From contig NZ_BMSY01000006.1 in assembly GCF_014649395.1 (NCBI RefSeq), positions 558,001 through 622,000 of the forward strand: 64,000 bases of DNA, read 5' to 3'. Positions 57,892 to 64,000 of the stretch are shown piece by piece (within the stretch, counting starts at the first letter, position 1; each line of letters opens with the position of its first letter). Made by a program: the position numbers and the translations under genes. The notes beneath the pieces are model-generated. The model was not told where the DNA came from and did no database searches. It saw only the letters and a list, made by a program, of their open reading frames with translations. Source of the DNA: Streptomyces aureoverticillatus (lineage in GTDB: Bacteria > Actinomycetota > Actinomycetes > Streptomycetales > Streptomycetaceae).

Positions 57892-59294
57892 GGCAGGACG
57901 ACAGCCGGCCCGAAGGGGACGCCGACGGCCCCGGAAAACGCGCGTCCGCCGTCGTCGTGGGCGGCGGTCTGGCGGGCATCACCTCCGCCCTCGCCCTCGC
58001 CGACGCGGGCCTGGACGTCACGCTGCTCGAAGGCCGCCCGCGGCTCGGCGGACTCGCCTTCTCCTTCCAGCGCGGCGACCTGACCGTCGACAACGGCCAG
58101 CACGTCTACCTGCGCTGCTGCACCGCCTACCGGTGGTTCCTCGACCGCGTCGAGGGCGCGCACCTGGCGCCGCTGCAGGAACGTCTCGACGTACCCGTGC
58201 TCGACGCCGACCGGCACCGGCTCGGCCGGCTGCGCCGCACCGCGCTGCCCGTGCCGCTGCATCTGGCGGCGAGCCTCGCCACGTACCCCCATCTGTCGCT
58301 CGCCGAGCGCGCCAACGTGGGCCGCGCGGCGCTCGCCCTCAAGGGACTCGACCCGGCCGACCCGGCGCTCGACAGCCAGGACTTCGGCAGCTGGCTGGCG
58401 GCCCACGGTCAGTCGAAGCGCGCCGTCGAGGCCCTGTGGGACCTCGTCGGGGTCGCCACCCTCAACGCCGTCGCGGGCGATGCCTCGCTGGGTCTCGCCG
58501 CGATGGTGTTCAAGACCGGGCTGCTCTCCGACCCGGGCGCCGCCGACATCGGCTGGGCGCGGGTGCCCCTCGGTGACATCCATGACGGGCTTGCCCGCAA
58601 GGCGCTCGACTCGGCGGGCGTGCGTACCGAACTGCGAACACGTGTCACCTCCATCTCTCGTAGTAAGAACGGGAGTTGGCGCGTCGAGGTTCCCGGCGAG
58701 GCCATCGAGGCGGACACCGTGGTGCTCGCGGTGGCCCAGGCCGAGACCCACGATCTGCTCCCGGACGGCGCCCTGGACGAGCCCGACCGGCTGCTCGGCA
58801 TCGACACCGCGCCGATCCTGAACGTCCACGTCGTGTACGACAGGAAGGTGCTGAAGAAGCCCTTCTTCGCCGCGCTCGGCACCCCCGTGCAGTGGGTCTT
58901 CGACCGGACCGAGGCGTCCGGCCTCGCGGCGGGCCAGTATCTGGCACTGTCGCAGTCGGCCGCCCAGGACGAGATCGACGCACCCGTGGCGGCGCTCCGG
59001 GAGCGCTATCTGCCGGAGCTCGAGCGCCTGCTGCCCGCCGCGCACGGCGCGCGGGTCCTCGACTTCTTCGTGACCCGGGAGCGTACCGCCACCTTCGCGC
59101 CGACCCCGGGCGTCGGGCGCCTGCGGCCCGGCGCGCGCACCAACGAGGCCGGGCTCTACCTGGCCGGCGCGTGGACCGCCACCGGCTGGCCCGCGACCAT
59201 GGAAAGCGCCGTACGCAGCGGAATCACCGCGGCCCGTGCCGCCCTCACCGCCCTCGACCGCCCGCATGACCATCTCTTCGAGGAGGCGGCGTGA
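57888..59294 (+). CDS. hpnE: Hydroxysqualene dehydroxylase HpnE
   Basis: This 468-residue flavoprotein of the amine-oxidase/phytoene desaturase type has the N-terminal FAD site 'SAVVVGGGLAGITSALALADAGLDVTLLEGRPRLGGLAFSF' (residues 19-59), 'DNGQHVYLRCCTAYRWFLDRV' and the C-terminal 'LYLAGAWTATGWPATMESAVRSGITAARAAL', which binds the FAD ribityl chain. It reductively removes the hydroxyl from hydroxysqualene to give squalene. The start at 57888 follows AAAGGGAGG. Carotenoid desaturation is a less likely alternative, given the neighbours. Confidence 0.93.
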   Translation: MRQDDSRPEGDADGPGKRASAVVVGGGLAGITSALALADAGLDVTLLEGRPRLGGLAFSFQRGDLTVDNGQHVYLRCCTAYRWFLDRVEGAHLAPLQERLDVPVLDADRHRLGRLRRTALPVPLHLAASLATYPHLSLAERANVGRAALALKGLDPADPALDSQDFGSWLAAHGQSKRAVEALWDLVGVATLNAVAGDASLGLAAMVFKTGLLSDPGAADIGWARVPLGDIHDGLARKALDSAGVRTELRTRVTSISRSKNGSWRVEVPGEAIEADTVVLAVAQAETHDLLPDGALDEPDRLLGIDTAPILNVHVVYDRKVLKKPFFAALGTPVQWVFDRTEASGLAAGQYLALSQSAAQDEIDAPVAALRERYLPELERLLPAAHGARVLDFFVTRERTATFAPTPGVGRLRPGARTNEAGLYLAGAWTATGWPATMESAVRSGITAARAALTALDRPHDHLFEEAA

Positions 59295-59353
59295 AGCTCG
59301 ACCTGCTGGGGCCCCAGCCCCACGAACCCCGCACCGGAACCAGAGGAGAGACC

Positions 59354-60415
59354 GTGCCGACTGTGCCCTCGGCCGAACCGGCCGCCGTGGACGTGACCGC
59401 GCTGCTCGAGCGCGGCCGGACACTGGCCACCCCGGTGCTGCGGTCCGCGGTGGACCGCCTCGCGCCGCCCATGGACACCGTCGCCGCCTACCACTTCGGC
59501 TGGATCGACGCCGACGGCAACCCGGCCGTCGGTGACGGGGGCAAGGCCGTGCGTCCGGCGCTCGCGCTGCTGTCCGCGGAGGCCGCGGGCGCCACCCCGG
59601 AGACCGGCGTGCCCGGCGCGGTCGCCGTCGAACTGGTGCACAACTTCTCGCTCCTGCACGACGACCTGATGGACGGCGACGAGCAGCGCCGGCACCGGGA
59701 CACGGTGTGGAAGGTGCACGGCCCCGCGCAGGCCATCCTCGTCGGCGACGCGCTGTTCGCCCTCGCCAACGAGATCCTGCTCGAAATCGGCACCGTCGAG
59801 GCCGGCCGCGCCACCCGCCGCCTGACCACCGCCAGCCGGGCCCTCATCGACGGCCAGGCGCAGGACATCTCCTACGAGCACCGCGAGCGGGTCACCGTCG
59901 AGGAGTGCCTGGAGATGGAGGGCAACAAGACGGGCGCGCTGCTCGCCTGCGCCTGCTCCATCGGCGCGGTCCTCGGCGGCGCCGACGACGCCACCGCCGA
60001 CACCCTGGAGAAGTACGGCTACCACCTCGGTCTCGCCTTCCAGGCCGTCGACGACCTGCTCGGCATCTGGGGCGACCCGGAGGCCACCGGCAAGCAGACG
60101 TGGAGCGACCTGCGCCAGCGCAAGAAGTCCCTGCCCGTCGTCGCCGCGCTGGCCGCGGGCGGCCCCGCCTCCGAACAGCTCGGCGAACTGCTCGCCGCCG
60201 ACGCCAAGAGCAACGACTTCGACAGCTTCTCCGAGGAGGAGTTCGCCGCGCGCGCCGCCCTGATCGAGGAGGCGGGCGGCCGCGCGTGGACCGCCGAGGA
60301 GGCGCGACGGCAGCACACCGTCGCCATCGAGGCCCTGGACGCGGTCCAGATGCCGGACCAGGTGCGGGCGCAGCTCACCGCGCTCGCCGACTTCGTCGTC
60401 GTACGAAAGAGATGA
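59354..60415 (+). CDS. Polyprenyl diphosphate synthase (farnesyl diphosphate synthase-like)
   Basis: This 353-residue trans-prenyltransferase supplies the C15 precursor for squalene. The first Asp-rich motif is in 'HNFSLLHDDLMDGDEQRRHRDT' and the second in 'LAFQAVDDLLGIWGDPEATGKQ', with 'GKAVRPALALLSAEAAG' upstream. The residues before the first motif (HNFSLLHDD) lack the bulky aromatic pair of strict C15 enzymes, so chain length is not certain. The GTG at 59354 has GGAG 5-6 bases upstream. A second possible GTG at 59291 overlaps the hpnE stop and also has AGGAGG nearby. Confidence 0.92.
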   Translation: MPTVPSAEPAAVDVTALLERGRTLATPVLRSAVDRLAPPMDTVAAYHFGWIDADGNPAVGDGGKAVRPALALLSAEAAGATPETGVPGAVAVELVHNFSLLHDDLMDGDEQRRHRDTVWKVHGPAQAILVGDALFALANEILLEIGTVEAGRATRRLTTASRALIDGQAQDISYEHRERVTVEECLEMEGNKTGALLACACSIGAVLGGADDATADTLEKYGYHLGLAFQAVDDLLGIWGDPEATGKQTWSDLRQRKKSLPVVAALAAGGPASEQLGELLAADAKSNDFDSFSEEEFAARAALIEEAGGRAWTAEEARRQHTVAIEALDAVQMPDQVRAQLTALADFVVVRKR

Positions 60416-60520
60416 TCACTATCGGCCCCAACTGACTCGCAGTCGCCGGCCGGTGTCCCTCCAGGGCCCCGGCCGACGGCGGACCCGGCAGAGAAGAAGC
60501 ACTGCGGAGAAGGGGAAGCC

Positions 60521-62515
60521 ATGACAGCGACGACCGACGGAAGCACCGGAGCGGTGACGCCCCGGGCGGCCTCGGCCACCGGAACGACCGACACCACCCC
60601 CGCGGCGGCAGGGGCACTCGACGCCGCCACGCGAGCGATACAACGCTCCACCGACTTTCTGCTGTCCCGCCAGGACGCCCAGGGGTGGTGGAAGGGCGAC
60701 CTGGAAACCAACGTGACCATGGACGCCGAGGATCTGCTGCTCCGTCAGTTCCTGGGCATCCAGGACGAGTCGACGACCCGGGCCGCCGCGCTGTTCATCC
60801 GCGGCGAGCAGCGCGACGACGGCACCTGGGCCACGTTCTTCGGCGGGCCCGGCGAACTCTCCACCACCATCGAGGCGTACGTCGCGCTGCGGCTGGCCGG
60901 TGACGCCCCCGACGAGCCGCACATGGCGAGGGCGTCCGCCTGGATCCGGGAGCAGGGCGGCATCGCGTCGGCGCGCGTCTTCACCCGGATCTGGCTCGCC
61001 CTGTTCGGCTGGTGGAAGTGGGACGACCTGCCCGAGCTGCCGCCGGAGCTCATTTACTTCCCCAAGTGGTTTCCGCTCAACATCTATGACTTCGGCTGCT
61101 GGGCGCGGCAGACGATAGTGCCGCTCACCATTGTCTCCGCCAAGCGCCCGGTGCGTCCCGCGCCCTTCCCGCTGGACGAGCTGCACACCGACGCGCGCGT
61201 ACCGAACCCCGCCAAGCCCCTTGCTCCGATGGCCAGTTGGGACGGCGTCTTCCAGCGCCTGGACAAGGCGCTGCACGTGTACCACAAGGTCGCGCCGCGC
61301 GGTGTGCGCAAAGCTGCGATGAACAGCGCCGCGCGCTGGATCATCGAACGGCAGGAGAACGACGGCTGCTGGGGCGGCATCCAGCCGCCCGCCGTGTACT
61401 CGATCATCGCGCTGCATCTGCTCGGCTACGACCTGGACCACCCGGTCCTGAAGGCCGGACTGGAGTCCCTCGACCGGTTCGCGGTGTGGCGCGAGGACGG
61501 CGCGCGGATGATCGAGGCCTGTCAGTCGCCGGTGTGGGACACCTGCCTGGCGACGATCGCGCTCGCCGACGCCGGCGTTCCCGCCGACCACCCGCAGCTC
61601 GTCAAGGCCGCGGACTGGATGCTGGGCGAGCAGATCGTGCGGCCCGGCGACTGGTCCGTGCGCAGGCCGGGCCTCACGCCGGGCGGCTGGGCGTTCGAGT
61701 TCCACAACGACAACTACCCGGACATCGACGACACCGCCGAGGTCGTCCTCGCGCTGCGCCGCGTCACGCATCCCGACAAGCCGCGGATGGAGAACGCCAT
61801 CGCGCGCGGCGTGCGCTGGAACCTCGGCATGCAGTCGAGGAACGGCGCCTGGGCCGCCTTCGACGTCGACAACACCAGCGCCTTCCCCAACCGCCTTCCG
61901 TTCTGCGACTTCGGGGAGGTCATCGACCCGCCGTCCGCCGACGTCACCGCGCACGTCGTGGAGATGCTGGCGTACGAGGGGAGGTCGCACGACCCGCGCA
62001 CCCGGCGCGGCGTCGAGTGGCTGCTCGCCGAGCAGGAGGCGAACGGCGCCTGGTTCGGGCGCTGGGGCGTCAACTACATCTACGGCACCGGCTCGGTGCT
62101 GCCCGCCCTGACCGCCGTGGGGCTGCCCGGCTCGCACCCGGCGATCCGGCGCGCGGTGGCCTGGCTGGAGTCGGTGCAGAACGACGACGGCGGCTGGGGC
62201 GAGGACCTGCGCTCCTACCGCGAGGAGCGGTGGATCGGGCACGGCGCGTCCACGGCCTCACAGACGGCCTGGGCGCTGATCGGGCTGCTCGCGGCCGGGG
62301 AGCGGGACTCCAAGGCGGTGGAGCGCGGCATCGCGTGGCTCACCGAGGCACAGCGGGATGACGGCTCCTGGGACGAGCCGTACTTCACCGGCACCGGCTT
62401 CCCCTGGGACTTCTCCATCAACTACCACCTCTACCGGCAGGTCTTCCCGCTGACCGCGCTCGGCCGGTACGTCAACGGAGAGCCGCTCGCCGGCGCCTCC
62501 GGCAAGGGGAGCTGA
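60521..62515 (+). CDS. shc: Squalene-hopene cyclase
   Basis: This 664-residue membrane-associated cyclase converts squalene to hopene/hopanol. The catalytic DxDD is in 'NDNYPDIDDTAEVVLAL' (Asp401, 403, 404). QW repeats appear throughout, for example 'QDAQGWWKGDL', 'QRDDGTWATFFGGP', 'QENDGCWGGIQPP', 'QSRNGAWAAFD', 'QEANGAWFGRWGVNYIYGTG', 'QNDDGGWGEDLRSY' and 'QRDDGSWDEPYFTGTGFPWDF'. The 36-residue N-terminal tail is Thr/Ala-rich and likely unstructured. GGGGAAGCC lies before the ATG. Its stop overlaps the next start (TGATG). Confidence 0.97.
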   Translation: MTATTDGSTGAVTPRAASATGTTDTTPAAAGALDAATRAIQRSTDFLLSRQDAQGWWKGDLETNVTMDAEDLLLRQFLGIQDESTTRAAALFIRGEQRDDGTWATFFGGPGELSTTIEAYVALRLAGDAPDEPHMARASAWIREQGGIASARVFTRIWLALFGWWKWDDLPELPPELIYFPKWFPLNIYDFGCWARQTIVPLTIVSAKRPVRPAPFPLDELHTDARVPNPAKPLAPMASWDGVFQRLDKALHVYHKVAPRGVRKAAMNSAARWIIERQENDGCWGGIQPPAVYSIIALHLLGYDLDHPVLKAGLESLDRFAVWREDGARMIEACQSPVWDTCLATIALADAGVPADHPQLVKAADWMLGEQIVRPGDWSVRRPGLTPGGWAFEFHNDNYPDIDDTAEVVLALRRVTHPDKPRMENAIARGVRWNLGMQSRNGAWAAFDVDNTSAFPNRLPFCDFGEVIDPPSADVTAHVVEMLAYEGRSHDPRTRRGVEWLLAEQEANGAWFGRWGVNYIYGTGSVLPALTAVGLPGSHPAIRRAVAWLESVQNDDGGWGEDLRSYREERWIGHGASTASQTAWALIGLLAAGERDSKAVERGIAWLTEAQRDDGSWDEPYFTGTGFPWDFSINYHLYRQVFPLTALGRYVNGEPLAGASGKGS

Positions 62516-63165
62516 TGTCCGCATCCCCGGCTCAGCCGGGCTCCGCACCGCTCCTCGTCGCCTGCGCGCTCGGCATCGAGCACCTCGCCCTGCGCACCGG
62601 CGACCGGGGTGGCGCGCGCGGGCCCGTGACCGTCCTGCGGACGGGCATGGGCCCCAAGGCCGCCGAGCGCGCCGTCTCCACGGCGCTCGGCAAGCCGTCC
62701 CTGCACGACGCGGCCGTCGTCGCCACCGGCTTCTGCGCCGGCCTCGCCCCCGGCATGCACCCCGGTGACCTGGTCGTCGCCGAGGAGACCCGGCACGACG
62801 GCGGCCGCACCCCCTGCGTCGGCACCGAGCTCCTGGTCGAGGAGCTGGTGCGGGCGCTGCCCCGCCGCACCGTGCACACCGGGCCGCTCACCGGCTCCGA
62901 CCATGTCGTCCGCGGCCACGAACGCGGCGATCTGCTGGCCACCGGCGCGATCGCGGTGGACATGGAGTCCGCCGTCACGCTGCACAGCGCCGTCACGGCG
63001 GGGCCCCGGCCGGTTGCGGCCGTCCGGGTGGTCGTGGACGCCCCACAGCACGAACTCGTACGAATCGGCACGGTGCGCGGTGGAATATCGGCCTTCCGCG
63101 TTCTCCGTGCCGTGCTTCCCGCTTTCTTCGAATGGCACCGTTCTTCGCTGCTCCCCCGGAGGTGA
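62515..63165 (+). CDS. hpnG: Phosphorylase superfamily protein HpnG (adenosylhopane nucleosidase)
   Basis: This 216-residue nucleoside phosphorylase-fold protein has 'LLVACALGIEHLALRT', 'VTVLRTGMGPKAAERAV', 'VVATGFCAGLAPGMHPGDLVVAEETRHDG' and 'ATGAIAVDMESAVTLHSAV', the AVDMES motif contacting ribose in the family. In hopanoid pathways HpnG removes adenine from adenosylhopane to give ribosylhopane. The TGATG overlap with shc and its position before hpnH support the role. Confidence 0.92.
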   Translation: MSASPAQPGSAPLLVACALGIEHLALRTGDRGGARGPVTVLRTGMGPKAAERAVSTALGKPSLHDAAVVATGFCAGLAPGMHPGDLVVAEETRHDGGRTPCVGTELLVEELVRALPRRTVHTGPLTGSDHVVRGHERGDLLATGAIAVDMESAVTLHSAVTAGPRPVAAVRVVVDAPQHELVRIGTVRGGISAFRVLRAVLPAFFEWHRSSLLPRR

Positions 63166-63170
63166 GCCAG

Positions 63171-64000
63171 ATGGCCATGCCGCTGCGTCAGTCCATCAAG
63201 GTCGCGACGTACTTGATGGAACAGAAGATGCGCAAGCGGGACAAGTTCCCGTTGATTGTCGAGTTGGAGCCGCTTTTCGCGTGCAATTTGAAGTGTGAGG
63301 GCTGCGGCAAGATCCAGCACCCGGCCGGTGTGCTCAAGCAGCGGATGCCGGTGGCCCAGGCCGTCGGTGCCGTGCTCGAGTCCGGTGCGCCGATGGTGTC
63401 GATCGCCGGCGGCGAGCCGCTGATGCATCCTCAGATCGACGAGATCGTACGGCAGTTGGTGGCGAAGAAGAAGTACGTCTTCCTTTGCACCAACGCCATG
63501 CTGATGCGTAAGAAGATGGACAAGTTCAAGCCCTCGCCGTACTTCGCGTTCGCCGTGCACATCGACGGAATGCGGGAGCGGCACGACGAGTCCGTGGCGA
63601 AGGAGGGGGTGTTCGACGAGGCGGTCGAGGCCATCAAGGAGGCCAAGCGGCGCGGCTTCCGGGTCACCACCAATTCCACCTTCTTCAACACGGACACCCC
63701 GCAGACGATCATTGAGGTGCTGAACTTCCTCAATGACGACCTCAAGGTCGACGAGATGATGCTGTCGCCTGCCTACGCCTACGAGAAGGCGCCCGACCAG
63801 GAGCACTTCCTCGGTGTGGAGCAGACCCGCGAGTTGTTCAAGAAGGCCTTCGCGGGCGGCAACCGGCGGCGCTGGCGGCTGAACCACTCGCCGCTGTTCC
63901 TCGATTTCCTGGAGGGCAAGGTCGACTTCCAGTGCACGGCGTGGGCGATCCCCAACTACTCGCTGTTCGGCTGGCAGCGCCCCTGCTATCTGATGAGCGA
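63171..64000 (+). CDS. hpnH: Adenosyl-hopene transferase HpnH (radical SAM), 3' end cut by window edge
   Basis: The 276 visible residues form a radical SAM enzyme that joins the adenosyl radical to hopene, the first side-chain step of bacteriohopanepolyols. The 4Fe-4S triad CxxxCxxC is in 'LFACNLKCEGCGKIQHP' (Cys38, 42, 45), followed by 'VSIAGGEPLMHPQIDEI' (GGE motif) and 'FAVHIDGMRERHDESV'. HpnH lengths are about 330-340, so roughly 60 residues lie past the edge. GGAGGTGAG precedes the ATG at 63171. Further isoprenoid genes commonly follow in Streptomyces, outside this window. Confidence 0.95.
   Translation, partial: MAMPLRQSIKVATYLMEQKMRKRDKFPLIVELEPLFACNLKCEGCGKIQHPAGVLKQRMPVAQAVGAVLESGAPMVSIAGGEPLMHPQIDEIVRQLVAKKKYVFLCTNAMLMRKKMDKFKPSPYFAFAVHIDGMRERHDESVAKEGVFDEAVEAIKEAKRRGFRVTTNSTFFNTDTPQTIIEVLNFLNDDLKVDEMMLSPAYAYEKAPDQEHFLGVEQTRELFKKAFAGGNRRRWRLNHSPLFLDFLEGKVDFQCTAWAIPNYSLFGWQRPCYLMS

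Noticed and set aside
55929..59294. Possibility that hpnC-hpnD-hpnE are carotenoid genes
   Set aside because: The three-gene set with polyprenyl synthase, a DxDD squalene-hopene cyclase, hpnG and hpnH is specific to hopanoids.
1..64000. Search for CRISPR arrays, tRNAs, rRNAs, insertion sequences and prophage genes
   Set aside because: No regularly spaced repeats with unique spacers, tRNA cloverleaf, transposase or integrase motifs were seen by eye. tRNA detection by eye is limited.

Overview
The window is high-GC chromosomal DNA from a Streptomyces species. The evidence is the GC-rich codon use, the many GTG/TTG starts, an SsgA-like sporulation protein, an LPFR-motif small protein, and a gene order that matches, from memory, the S. 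coelicolor SCO672x-SCO676x interval (ssgD, the SCO6745 family, idi, zitB, hopanoid genes). No rRNA, tRNA, CRISPR array, insertion sequence or prophage was seen. Most frames are open because of the GC content, so many long antisense ORFs are shadows.

Layout. 1-4.2 kb: a UvrA paralogue cut by the left edge and an ABC-F ATPase, a probable drug-resistance pair, with tandem operator-like repeats upstream. 4.2-12.4 kb: mixed genes, namely a GPP34/GOLPH3-like protein, a PEP-mutase/isocitrate-lyase family enzyme, SsgD, a secreted BNR-repeat protein, a YciI protein, a probable rifamycin monooxygenase preceded by a rifamycin-associated-element-like inverted repeat, endonuclease V, a saccharopine-dehydrogenase-like reductase and a YjbR protein. 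12.5-22.4 kb: an acyl-CoA catabolism block (CoA transferase/racemase, F420-type oxidoreductase, acyl-CoA dehydrogenase, thiolase, FadB-like protein) followed by a MerR regulator divergent from an acyl-CoA synthetase.

22.6-35.9 kb: an amino-acid permease, an MpaB-like oxygenase, three secreted peptidases (M1, S15-type X-Pro, M14), a BCCT transporter, a D-amino-acid oxidase, an unknown protein and a second ABC-F protein. 36-45.8 kb: Tex, an LPFR small protein, an SCO6745-family protein, a GlxA-type regulator beside a DJ-1/PfpI enzyme, an enoyl-CoA hydratase, an HdeD-like membrane protein, an ATP-binding regulator, IPP isomerase and a methyltransferase-acetyltransferase fusion with a short upstream ORF. 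46-48.1 kb: a CDF zinc exporter (zitB) with a Zur-box-like palindrome, and galE.

48.4-55.6 kb holds what I consider the most interesting unit: two CDP-alcohol phosphotransferases (one fused to an N-terminal domain), a LicC-like cytidylyltransferase, a dehydrogenase resembling sn-glycerol-1-phosphate dehydrogenase, a GT2 glycosyltransferase, and a TagG/TagH-like ABC exporter. Most genes overlap; the only sizeable gap is 96 bp before the exporter. They look like the enzymes to make, activate, transfer, decorate and export a polyol-phosphate-containing glycolipid or wall polymer. The unit ends in a strong terminator. From 55.9 kb to the right edge runs a hopanoid operon: hpnC, hpnD, a 37-codon DUF6380-like gene, hpnE, a polyprenyl diphosphate synthase, shc, hpnG and hpnH (cut by the right edge). 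Together these make squalene by the presqualene-diphosphate/hydroxysqualene route, cyclise it, and begin the adenosylhopane side-chain pathway.
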